Source of the DNA: CAZVEV01 sp964625865
Lineage (GTDB): Bacteria; Planctomycetota; Phycisphaerae; SM23-33
Direction of reading: 5' to 3'
NCBI GenBank assembly: GCA_964625865.1
Contig: CAZVEV010000156.1
Coordinates: forward strand, 1 to 13,341
Length of the DNA stretch: 13,341 nt
Positions 5,760 through 11,695 of this stretch are shown here, piece by piece. How positions within the stretch are numbered: the first letter of the stretch is position 1; every line of letters begins with the position of its first letter. A model generated the notes under the pieces. That model saw only the letters and a program-made list of their open reading frames with translations, had not been told where the DNA came from and did no database searches. Position numbers and translations under genes: made by a program.

Positions 5760-5794
5760 CAGTGATCAGTGAGCAGTTATCAGTGAGCAGTAAC
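5760..5794. repeat. Five-unit heptamer array, CAGTGAT family
   Basis: Five contiguous 7-mers (CAGTGAT, CAGTGAG, CAGTTAT, CAGTGAG, CAGTAAC) in the gap just after the XRE gene stop. The period is exactly 7. Confidence 0.8.
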
Positions 5795-5821
5795 GACAAC
5801 AACACGGCAACGACAGCGGCG

Positions 5822-5845
5822 ACCGCTTGCGGTTTCGCGCGCCGT
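5822..5845 (+). repeat. Solo direct copy of the 5294 repeat end
   Basis: 24 nt identical to 5295-5318; weaker similarity continues upstream (ACGGCAACGACAGCG against ACGGCGACGACAGCG). It lies in the leader of the next gene, between the CAGTGAT array and its ribosome site. Together with the 5294 copy it brackets the XRE gene 5482-5754 with direct repeats. Confidence 0.8.
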
Positions 5846-5881
5846 CGCCAACTGCCAGCGACTGAAAGGAGCAAACCAACC

Positions 5882-6061
5882 ATGTACATAATCGAAATCA
5901 AGAACGCAAACGGATGGGTGACCTGGCCTGAAGGCGAGGAGCCCGACGTATTCACCGACGTAGACCTGGCCCACCTGACGGCAGAAGGGATACCGCTCGA
6001 CGAACTGGCCGGCCGGGAACTGCGGATCGACTGCTCGCTGGGGACGGAGGTGGCGGCATGA
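5882..6061 (+). CDS. Small acidic protein, unknown
   Basis: 59 residues from ATG 5882, with AGGAG at about 5867-5871. The frame is open further upstream but that part is translated repeat sequence. The sequence MYIIEIKNANGWVTWPEGEEPDVFTDVDLAHLTAEGIPLDELAGRELRIDCSLG suggests a small alpha/beta fold with beta-strands at each end. No family recognised. Its stop overlaps the next start (ATGA), so it is translationally coupled to the zinc-ribbon gene. Early-operon accessory protein of unknown role. Confidence 0.55.
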   Translation: MYIIEIKNANGWVTWPEGEEPDVFTDVDLAHLTAEGIPLDELAGRELRIDCSLGTEVAA

Positions 6062-6597
6062 GCGGAACAACAAGCCCCGGTTTTAAGTGCGACAGATGCG
6101 GCGGACCTTACGACCCGCAATTCGGATGTGACGCCTGCTTTGCCAACGGCGTCGAACACCCCAAAATGACGGACGCCGAACACATGGCCAGGCTCTACGA
6201 GATGAGCCGTTCGGGATACAAGGTCCTCGATCAGGAAACGGCTATGTGGGCGCACGCCAAGATCAAAGAACTCCAGGCCATTCCCGACGCGATCGAGTTC
6301 CTCCGCAAGGACGGGGGTGACGCCGTCGAGATATTCTGCACCAACTCGGATTTTTTCGACTCGCGGAACTACGTGACCGTCGACGGCAACTACCTCGGAT
6401 GGAACGGGCGCTGCTTCCAGGGCGATTCTCTGGCCGAGGTCAACGGGCGCTGCTTCCAGGGCGATTCTCTGGCCGAGGTCCTCGACGCGGCCGTGAAGGA
6501 TCGCCGCGAGGCGGAGGCCGCCGCCCTTGAACCAGTTGCCAGTTGCCAGTCACCAATTGCCACTAACGACGAAGGAGTTACCCATGAAGCAGTTTGA
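6058..6597 (+). CDS. Zinc-ribbon protein with internal 13-residue duplication, unknown function
   Basis: 179 residues from ATG 6058 (GGAGG at 6046-6050). Four cysteines at residues 11, 14, 24 and 27 (CDRC and CDAC) form a probable zinc knuckle. A helical middle follows (TDAEHMARLYEMSRSGYKVLDQETAMWAHAKIKELQ) and then a strand-rich part (GGDAVEIFCTNSDFF, RNYVTVDGNYLGWNGRCFQGDSLAEV). The segment NGRCFQGDSLAEV is present twice in a row through a perfect 39-bp duplication. The C-terminus (LEPVASCQSPIATN) is translated heptamer repeat, so the ancestral protein was probably shorter. The stop lies 14 nt inside the next gene. Function not recognised. Confidence 0.6.
   Translation: MSGTTSPGFKCDRCGGPYDPQFGCDACFANGVEHPKMTDAEHMARLYEMSRSGYKVLDQETAMWAHAKIKELQAIPDAIEFLRKDGGDAVEIFCTNSDFFDSRNYVTVDGNYLGWNGRCFQGDSLAEVNGRCFQGDSLAEVLDAAVKDRREAEAAALEPVASCQSPIATNDEGVTHEAV
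6403..6480 (+). repeat. Perfect 39-bp in-frame tandem duplication
   Basis: 6403-6441 and 6442-6480 are identical and adjoining, adding 13 residues to the zinc-ribbon protein without breaking the frame. Complete identity implies a recent slippage or recombination event, or an assembly artefact. Confidence 0.9.
6532..6566. repeat. Five-unit heptamer array, CCAGTTG family (copy 1)
   Basis: Five 7-mers of the CCAGTTG/CCAATTG type at the 3' end of the zinc-ribbon ORF, read in frame as PVASCQSPIATN. The ribosome site of the next gene begins 5 nt later. Confidence 0.8.
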
Positions 6598-6991
6598 AGC
6601 AGTACGAGCCAAGCAAGCGATTGAAGCGACGAGAAGGGTGCTCAATCGTAGCGTCCAGGGCCACGTCGAAGTCGGCCAGGCGATGGCTACCGGAGACATA
6701 ACGGTGGAGCCGATCGGCGCCGGCCTGGTCATGGTCAGCATCGGCCGGGACCTTGCGTTCGCCATCAACGTGCACCCCTCCGGCGGAGCAGGTGTCACGG
6801 CGTTCTACGACACCCTGTCGACAAGGACGCGGCCGCAGATCATTGACGCAACCAAGCCCGCCCAGGCGCCCCTGTGCCGCTTCGGACCCGGCGGGGATTT
6901 CGTCCAGGACTATAACGGCGGCGAAGACGCCGTGCCGTCGCCAGTTGCCAAGTGCCAAGTGCCAGTTGCCACCGATACGGAGCAAGCATGA
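6584..6991 (+). CDS. Small protein upstream of the transposase, unknown
   Basis: 135 residues from ATG 6584, with GAAGGAG at 6571-6577. A helical N-terminus (QFEAVRAKQAIEATRRVLNRSV) precedes a strand-rich domain (GDITVEPIGAGLVMVSIGRDLAFAINVHP). The last 17 or so residues (PSPVAKCQVPVATDTEQA) are mostly translated heptamer repeat. No catalytic motif or family recognised. Its stop overlaps the MuA start (ATGA at 6988-6991), so it is coupled to transposase translation. A transposition accessory role is possible from position only. Confidence 0.55.
   Translation: MKQFEAVRAKQAIEATRRVLNRSVQGHVEVGQAMATGDITVEPIGAGLVMVSIGRDLAFAINVHPSGGAGVTAFYDTLSTRTRPQIIDATKPAQAPLCRFGPGGDFVQDYNGGEDAVPSPVAKCQVPVATDTEQA
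6941..6975. repeat. Heptamer array, CCAGTTG family (copy 2)
   Basis: Four clear 7-mers (CCAGTTG, CCAAGTG, CCAAGTG, CCAGTTG) and a degenerate fifth, read in frame as PVAKCQVPVAT. The array ends about 12 nt before the transposase start codon, next to its GGAG. Confidence 0.8.
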
Positions 6992-9204
6992 ACACAAGCG
7001 TTGTATATAATGATGGCGCATCGGCCGATCAAAGCGTCCCTGAAGGCTGGCTCACCGTCGCCCGAGCGGCCGAGGCACTCGGCCTGACCGCCCGGGCAGT
7101 CCGGATGCAATGCAAGCGAGGCAAGCTCAAGGCCCTCTGTGCCTCCGGCCGGTGGCATATCGATCCGGCCTGCAGCCCGCAGCTCCGCCTGGCGGCTGGT
7201 GATTATTCGCCATCGCCCGCGATCGCGGGCAAGCCCTTAAGCGGCCTGTCGGACGCCAAGCGGGACAGGATCGCCAAACGGTACGAAGTAACCAGGGCGT
7301 ATCTCGATGCCCGCGACTGCAAACCGGCCGACATGCCACTGCCCCAGTTTGAGCGCAACTGGATCGCAGGCTGGAACGCTGCACACCCGGACAACAGGAC
7401 ATCCCGCCGCACACTCCTGCGGCACATGAAAAAACTCCGGGAAGGCGGCGTCGCGGCCCTGGTAGACCGCCGCGACTACCACGGCCCGGCGTCGATATCG
7501 CCCGAGGCCCTGGACATGATCCTCGGCCTGTACCTGGTCCAGCAGCGCCCGCATCTCCCCGCCGTCTACGAGCGGGCGAAGGCAATAGCCGCCACGGAGG
7601 GCTGGCTGTTGCCGAGCCTGCGGACCGTTCAGCGGATCGTCAGGGAGCGGGTCGACAGCCGGATGATCGACCTGGGCCGCGATCCGAGGGCCTACCGCGA
7701 CCGCCACGTGCCGACCGCCGAGCGGGACTGGTCGCAGGTCCACGCCAACCAGTGTTGGGTCGCCGACCATCGCATACTGGATATCTGGGTCCCGCGCAGG
7801 TGGTACGACAAGAAGGCCAAGGCGGACCGCATCACCTGGCAGCGACCGTGGCTTACCATGTTCCTCGATGCCCTCAGCTGGTATCCCGTCGCCTGGCGGA
7901 TCGCCTTCGACGATCCCAACTGCCAGAGAGTTATGGAGTGCTTCATCGATGGCGTACTGGCGCACGGAACGCCCGGCACGGCGATCCTCGATAACGGCAA
8001 GGATTTCAGGGCCGGGCGGTTCGGAGGGGGGAGGCAGGCTGGAGGCCGTAGGCCGAAGGCCGGAGCCACTGCCGAACCTACAGCCTCCGGCCTACAGCCT
8101 CCGGCCCGCCGCCGCACCGAGATACTCCGGACCGCCCGGGTCACTCCGCTGCTTGAGCTGCTCGGTGTCGATGTCAGGTGGGCACTGCCGTACAACGCCC
8201 GGGCCAAGGTCATCGAGCCGTTCTTCGGTATCGTCGCCGAGCGGTTCGATAAGAACTGGGAAACCTACTGCGGCAACTCCCCCCAAAACACGCCCGAGCA
8301 GATCAAGGGACTGAAGGCCGAAGATTTCATCGACAAGATCAATTTAACGGTCATTCAAACGGCGTTTGACGCCTGGGTAACCGACGATTACGCCCACCGC
8401 GAATCACCGGCCAAGGCCTGCCGGGGCTATTCGGCCATAGGCGCGTTCGAGACGATCCGCCCAGCAGACTACCAGGCCCGCCGCCCGGCGGCAGAGGACC
8501 TGGCGATGCTCCTGCTGCCCTCCAGGGCGGTGACCGTCCGCCCCAACGGGATCGCCGTGTCAGCCTTCGGCGGGATATCGTACGACTCACGCGACCCCGC
8601 ATTCACCGACCGGCGCGGCACCCGCCGCAAGGTCACCTACCGATACAACGCCGCCGACCCATCCTTTATATACGTCTTCGATGCCGAGTCCGACCGCTTC
8701 CTCTGCATCGCCACGCCTTACGCGGGGGCGGGGATCGATCCGCTTGCGGCCCATGACTCGCCCGACGCCGATCGCCTGGCCGACGTGATGACCGCCCGAA
8801 ACTCTCAGAGCAAAAAGCACAAGGCCGAACTTACCCGCGTCCAGACGTTCGCGGGCAACGTACTGCTTGCCAGCCAGGCCCAGGCGGCAGAAGAAACCGG
8901 CCTGCACATCCCCAGCCCCGCCCGCCAATTGCCAGTTGCCAATTGCCAATTGCCAGCCGTTATTCCCCTGATCGCAGGCGGCGAACTGTCCAAGGCGGCG
9001 GCCGAGGCCAAGGCCCACCAGGCACGTACCGACCGGACCAGGGCGGCGCAAGTCTCAGCCGCCGAACTCCTGGCCACCGGCACCACAGACCTGATTGAAA
9101 AACTGCCCCCAGCCCCGCAGCCCACGGCGCTGGATTTACTGCTAAACGCACAGAGCAAGGAGACCACTGATGACGAGAGACCGAAACCAAAAACACCCGC
9201 TTGA
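6988..9204 (+). CDS. MuA-type DDE transposase
   Basis: 738 residues (MuA: 663). Catalyses strand transfer for integration and replicative transposition. ATG 6988 is chosen because it overlaps the upstream stop (ATGA) and has GGAG at 6979; the upstream extension is repeat-derived. N-terminal winged-helix end-binding-type domain (about residues 18-60, WLTVARAAEALGLTARAVRMQCKRGKL); then the inner DNA-binding region (about 95-250, including RTSRRTLLRHMKKLREGG and LRTVQRIVRERVDS). Catalytic triad: Asp260 (VADHRILD), Asp335 (ILDNGKDF), Glu410 (AKVIEPFFG). The C-terminal part keeps the MuA-like MLLLPSRAVTVRPNGI beta-barrel region. Two heptamer insertions are read through: about 25 residues in the Asp335-Glu410 interval, which is correspondingly longer than in MuA, and PVANCQLPA near residue 650. 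All catalytic residues are intact, so it is probably active. Confidence 0.93.
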   Translation: MNTSVVYNDGASADQSVPEGWLTVARAAEALGLTARAVRMQCKRGKLKALCASGRWHIDPACSPQLRLAAGDYSPSPAIAGKPLSGLSDAKRDRIAKRYEVTRAYLDARDCKPADMPLPQFERNWIAGWNAAHPDNRTSRRTLLRHMKKLREGGVAALVDRRDYHGPASISPEALDMILGLYLVQQRPHLPAVYERAKAIAATEGWLLPSLRTVQRIVRERVDSRMIDLGRDPRAYRDRHVPTAERDWSQVHANQCWVADHRILDIWVPRRWYDKKAKADRITWQRPWLTMFLDALSWYPVAWRIAFDDPNCQRVMECFIDGVLAHGTPGTAILDNGKDFRAGRFGGGRQAGGRRPKAGATAEPTASGLQPPARRRTEILRTARVTPLLELLGVDVRWALPYNARAKVIEPFFGIVAERFDKNWETYCGNSPQNTPEQIKGLKAEDFIDKINLTVIQTAFDAWVTDDYAHRESPAKACRGYSAIGAFETIRPADYQARRPAAEDLAMLLLPSRAVTVRPNGIAVSAFGGISYDSRDPAFTDRRGTRRKVTYRYNAADPSFIYVFDAESDRFLCIATPYAGAGIDPLAAHDSPDADRLADVMTARNSQSKKHKAELTRVQTFAGNVLLASQAQAAEETGLHIPSPARQLPVANCQLPAVIPLIAGGELSKAAAEAKAHQARTDRTRAAQVSAAELLATGTTDLIEKLPPAPQPTALDLLLNAQSKETTDDERPKPKTPA
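8036..8106. repeat. Palindromic heptamer array inserted in the transposase catalytic domain
   Basis: Arm 1 (8037-8065) is a run of AGGCCGN-type 7-mers. Arm 2 (8078-8106) is a run of CTACAGC/CTCCGGC 7-mers. The reverse complement of arm 2 matches arm 1 at 24 of 29 positions, around a 12-nt loop (8066-8077). It is translated in frame as roughly QAGGRRPKAGATAEPTASGLQ, a Gly/Arg/Ala/Pro-rich linker absent from MuA. Confidence 0.85.
8925..8959. repeat. Heptamer array, CCAATTG family (copy 3), inside the transposase C-terminus
   Basis: Four 7-mers (CCAATTG, CCAGTTG, CCAATTG, CCAATTG) plus a degenerate fifth. Read in frame as QLPVANCQLPA between the MuA barrel region and the C-terminal helical, MuB-contacting-type tail. 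Confidence 0.8.
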
Positions 9205-9223
9205 CCACTTAAGGAGCAATGCG

Positions 9224-10300
9224 ATGGATTGCAGGCACAAACGCACGGACGCCCAACGCCGGAAGATCATTACAGCGGTAACCGAGCTGCAGGCCGCCGA
9301 GAACATCTCCAACAGGGAGATCGGCCGGATCATCGGATGCAGCACGGCCGTCTGGTCGCAGATTGTAAACAGCAAGTACAGCGGCGACGTTGACAAGTAC
9401 CTGACCGCCGCCGACGCGTGGCTGGGAGATCGAGGCCGGAGGGAGGCGCCCGTCGGCGACTACGTCGAAACGCAGATCGGCAAATGGATACAAACCGTCT
9501 GCAGGCGGGCGGCGACCATGCCGTGCATCGGCCTGATCGTTACCAGATCGGGGGCGGGCAAGTCCGCCGCACTGACCAACTACGCACGCCGCAGCGATTC
9601 CCTGCGAACGATCTACCTGCAGGCAGGCGAGATGCACAGCACCAAGGCGGCGCTTGTCTCGCGCCTTTCCGACGCGGTAGGGATCACCAACTCCCGCAGA
9701 TCGGCCGCCTGCAGGCGATACGACCGCCTCCGCGAGCACCTGGCCGGGCTCTATTCCGGCGGCAAGGCCGCCCCCGTACTGATCATCGTTGACGAGGCCA
9801 CGACGCTGCACCCCTCGGCGATCAACATGCTGCGAAACCTCCACGACGACCCGGCCGTGCGGGCGGGGATCGTCCTGGCCGACACCTGGCGGCTGGACGG
9901 CGAGTTGCGCCGCCGCAACCGGATGACCGGCGGATACGAGCAGCTCCGCAGCCGATGCGGCGCCCAGTACCTGATGACGGCGGACACTGAGATTGCCCGG
10001 CAGGACGTCCAGGCCGTGACAAATTCGATCCTCAAGAGCCTCGGCCGCAGCAGGCCCCTGGCCGCCACCAGTTACTCGTACCTCCACCGGCTGGCCCAGT
10101 CGCCCGGGGCGTTCAGGAACATCCTCCATCGACTCCACGCCGTTTGCGACCTGGCGGCGGGCTCGGGCGTCAAGCCGACCTGGTCGGTGGCCGAACTGGA
10201 CTACGCCGCAGTGATCGTCGGCGGACAGTGCGAGATGCCCGCAGGGTCGGTCTGCCCGTTCACCGCACCGCCTGCGGCGGCGAAGAGGAAGACGGCGTAA
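9224..10300 (+). CDS. MuB-type AAA+ ATPase, target-DNA activator
   Basis: 358 residues; an ATP-dependent DNA-binding protein that selects target DNA and stimulates the MuA-type transposase. The N-terminal HTH (about 29-55, SNREIGRIIGCSTAVWSQIVNSKYSGD) aligns with the ESGLSTGTISSFINDKYNGD region of MuB. VETQIGKWIQ is shared with MuB VETQTVKQIW. Walker A is TRSGAGKS (107-114), with Thr where the usual first Gly stands. Walker B is VLIIVDEAT (185-193). The C-terminal lid has AQSPGAFRNILHRLH, matching MuB AQKPGALRILNHSLR. ATG 9224 has AAGGAG 7 nt upstream and lies 19 nt after the transposase stop; ATG 9170, also with AAGGAG 7 nt upstream, would give 376 residues and overlap the transposase by 35 nt. 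The shorter form fits MuB better. Confidence 0.9.
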   Translation: MDCRHKRTDAQRRKIITAVTELQAAENISNREIGRIIGCSTAVWSQIVNSKYSGDVDKYLTAADAWLGDRGRREAPVGDYVETQIGKWIQTVCRRAATMPCIGLIVTRSGAGKSAALTNYARRSDSLRTIYLQAGEMHSTKAALVSRLSDAVGITNSRRSAACRRYDRLREHLAGLYSGGKAAPVLIIVDEATTLHPSAINMLRNLHDDPAVRAGIVLADTWRLDGELRRRNRMTGGYEQLRSRCGAQYLMTADTEIARQDVQAVTNSILKSLGRSRPLAATSYSYLHRLAQSPGAFRNILHRLHAVCDLAAGSGVKPTWSVAELDYAAVIVGGQCEMPAGSVCPFTAPPAAAKRKTA

Positions 10301-10303
10301 CGG

Positions 10304-10345
10304 ATCAACATCCAACAGCCAGCAAAGAATATCCAATATTCAATG
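10304..10345. repeat. Six-unit heptamer array, TCCAACA/TCCAATA family
   Basis: Six 7-bp units (ATCAACA, TCCAACA, GCCAGCA, AAGAATA, TCCAATA, TTCAATG) begin directly after the MuB stop. Degenerate but phase-constant at 7 bp. The sequence is much more A/T-rich than its neighbours. Confidence 0.65.
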
Positions 10346-10377
10346 AACGACCACAGCGAACAACAAAAGGCGACGAC

Positions 10378-10581
10378 ATGAAGATCCAAGGGCTGATCCC
10401 GCCAGGAGAACCATGCTCCGGGATGGTTCGTCGGTATTGCGGCGTCTGCCACAAAGAGTCGCTTGGCGTGTATGACGACCGCATGGGTGAGTTCAGGTGC
10501 TTGAGTTGCCATTCAATGCTGCCGCCGTCGCCAGTTGCCAGTTGCCAAGTGCCAGTTGCCAGCGAGCGGAGCGAGCATTGA
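10378..10581 (+). CDS. Small zinc-ribbon protein with repeat-derived tail
   Basis: 67 residues from ATG 10378, with a modest AAAAGG 7 nt upstream. Cysteine pairs at residues 21/24 (CGVC) and 41/44 (CLSC) make a probable zinc ribbon; each pair is followed by His. The C-terminus (PSPVASCQVPVASERSEH) is translated heptamer repeat, so the original protein probably ended near residue 49. The stop overlaps the TTG start of the next gene (TTGA). Small zinc proteins of this sort are common in phage early regions; the partner or target is not known. Confidence 0.6.
   Translation: MKIQGLIPPGEPCSGMVRRYCGVCHKESLGVYDDRMGEFRCLSCHSMLPPSPVASCQVPVASERSEH
10531..10565. repeat. Heptamer array, CCAGTTG family (copy 4)
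   Basis: CCAGTTG, CCAGTTG, CCAAGTG, CCAGTTG and a degenerate CCAGCGA at the 3' end of the zinc-ribbon ORF. It shares its left flank (GCCGTCG) with copy 2 at 6941. Confidence 0.8.
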
Positions 10582-10814
10582 CCCCCGAAGAGTACAACAA
10601 CCTGTTCGACGATCTCCTGGCGCTGATGGACCCGCAGCACGACGACTATCTCGTGGTCGAGTTCACCGACAGGGATTTCGAGTTCCTCCAGGACATCTCG
10701 GCCCAGAAAACCATCGAGGGCTGCCTCCAACTGACCGACCCCCAGGCGACCTGGCTGGAGATGATCCACGGAATAATCACACAACAGATCAAAGTGGCCC
10801 ACGCCGCAGGATAA
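10578..10814 (+). CDS. Small acidic protein, probable TTG start, unknown
   Basis: 78 residues if TTG 10578 is the start. This codon has GGAG 6 nt upstream and overlaps the previous stop as TTGA. The frame is open upstream to 10497 but that stretch is repeat translation, and ATG 10625 would truncate an apparently good helix. The protein is acidic and helical (LTPEEYNNLFDDLLALMDPQHDDYLVVEFTDRDFEFLQDISAQKTIEGCLQLTDPQATWLEMIHGIITQQI). No family recognised; an acidic DNA mimic is conceivable but unsupported. Confidence 0.6.
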   Translation: MTPEEYNNLFDDLLALMDPQHDDYLVVEFTDRDFEFLQDISAQKTIEGCLQLTDPQATWLEMIHGIITQQIKVAHAAG

Positions 10815-10824
10815 GGAGAACGCC

Positions 10825-11118
10825 ATGATCAGCAAACCAACAACCAGGAAGGCCAAGCCGCCCGTGCCGTCGAAGTATCAGGCGAGGATATTGGGGTTGT
10901 GCCAGGAGGGGGCCTGGCTGTTCCTTTTTCCCGAGGTAGAGTACTTCATCATGGTTCACTCCGGGGAGCACATTCGTGCGGCCACCTCTCGCATCCTCCG
11001 AAGAAACAAATGGGTCAAAAAGGGACGTGCCTGGAAAGCGACCAACGGCAACGTCGTGGCCTTCAGATATCACATAAGCAAAACCAGCGAAAAAGCCCTG
11101 GACAGGGCGGGGGCCTGA
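10825..11118 (+). CDS. Small basic protein, unknown
   Basis: 97 residues from ATG 10825, with a strong AAGGAG at 10813-10818, 10 nt after the upstream stop. A lysine/proline-rich N-terminus is followed by a helix-strand pattern (YQARILGLCQEGAWLFLFPEVEYFIMVHSGEHIRAATSRILRRNKWVKKGRAWKATNGNVVAFRYHIS) that could be a winged-helix-like DNA-binding fold. I do not recognise a family. The strong ribosome site, basic charge and operon position support a real early/middle gene. Confidence 0.6.
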   Translation: MISKPTTRKAKPPVPSKYQARILGLCQEGAWLFLFPEVEYFIMVHSGEHIRAATSRILRRNKWVKKGRAWKATNGNVVAFRYHISKTSEKALDRAGA

Positions 11119-11120
11119 CG

Positions 11121-11444
11121 ATGCCGCGCAAGTACAAATACGTCGTGATGCACTGCCTGCCGAGGACCTCGGACGAATGGACGCCGATCGAAGACTACCT
11201 CGGCCAGGCCGAACACACATTCAAGAAAGACGCCGACATCGAGTGCAAGGCCCTGCGGTCGATCTCCCAGGCGTCGAACATCAAGTATCGCGTCAAGCGC
11301 GTGAAGAACAAACCGCCGGGCCGGGCAACCCGGAAGTGCGTCAGGTGTTCTCCTCCTTCCACTACGGCGCGCGAAAGCGGACGAGCCCGGGGCCGCCGTG
11401 GCCCCGGCCGTCTGCAACTTCTGGCCAGGGGGTTCAGGATATGA
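11121..11444 (+). CDS. Small basic ORF, C-terminal part doubtful
   Basis: 107 codons from ATG 11121, 2 nt after the upstream stop, with only a G-rich upstream stretch as ribosome site. Residues 1-65 (MPRKYKYVVMHCLPRTSDEWTPIEDYLGQAEHTFKKDADIECKALRSISQASNIKYRVKRVK) look like a real small protein. From about residue 67 the product becomes Arg/Gly/Pro-rich over two perfect GC hairpins (11321-11333 and 11387-11407), which suggests an inserted or frameshifted tail. The stop overlaps the next start (ATGA). No family recognised. Confidence 0.5.
   Translation: MPRKYKYVVMHCLPRTSDEWTPIEDYLGQAEHTFKKDADIECKALRSISQASNIKYRVKRVKNKPPGRATRKCVRCSPPSTTARESGRARGRRGPGRLQLLARGFRI
11321..11407. other. Two perfect GC-rich hairpins
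   Basis: CCGGG-CAA-CCCGG at 11321-11333, and CCGGGGCC-GCCGT-GGCCCCGG at 11387-11407 (8-bp all-GC stem, 5-nt loop). Neither is followed by a T-run, so they are not intrinsic terminators. The second sits about 33 nt before the next start codon and could modulate its translation. Confidence 0.6.
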
Positions 11445-11695
11445 GCGAGCCGAGAAGCCCAAACGCAATACCGAATTACCTGTCAGACTACATGGCATCG
11501 TGTGTCCACAGCGAGGTAGGCACCAACCCGGGCATCAGACCGCTGTTCGCTATCTACTTCTGCCGCCACCCAGTTAGCACGGGCCCGGACGGCTCGGGGA
11601 TCTGCGGGGCGATGGGCGGGTCGCTGGCCAAGTCGAAGACGATTCGATGCCACAGAAGATACAAAGGCCCGGGGGCAATAACGGAACATGCTTGA
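11441..11695 (+). CDS. Small cysteine-containing ORF, unknown
   Basis: 84 residues from ATG 11441, with AGGGGG 8 nt upstream and an ATGA overlap with the preceding ORF. Cysteines and histidines are scattered (ASCVHSEVG, FCRHP, ICGAM, IRCHRR), which may bind zinc but do not form a standard motif. No membrane segment and no family recognised. The good ribosome site and coupling favour a real gene; the product is unassigned. Confidence 0.45.
   Translation: MSEPRSPNAIPNYLSDYMASCVHSEVGTNPGIRPLFAIYFCRHPVSTGPDGSGICGAMGGSLAKSKTIRCHRRYKGPGAITEHA

Noticed and set aside
5760..5794. Possible CRISPR array or phage-end repeats at the heptamer arrays
   Set aside because: The units adjoin one another with no spacers, the period is only 7 bp, and no cas gene is present. 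They also lack the 20-bp-scale binding-site arrangement expected of Mu-like ends.
7237..10336. Long minus-strand open frames opposite the MuA- and MuB-type genes
   Set aside because: High GC keeps the antisense frames open. The plus-strand products show the DDE triad and Walker motifs; the minus-strand ones have no recognisable domain.
10343..10381. 12-codon ORF MNDHSEQQKATT ending with an ATGA overlap on the 10378 gene
   Set aside because: Its start lies in the heptamer array and has no ribosome site. The overlap may be chance; a coupled leader peptide is possible but unsupported.
11387..11407. Intrinsic terminator at the 8-bp GC hairpin
   Set aside because: There is no T-run on either side and the next gene starts 33 nt later with a good ribosome site, so it is more likely a structural element within the operon.
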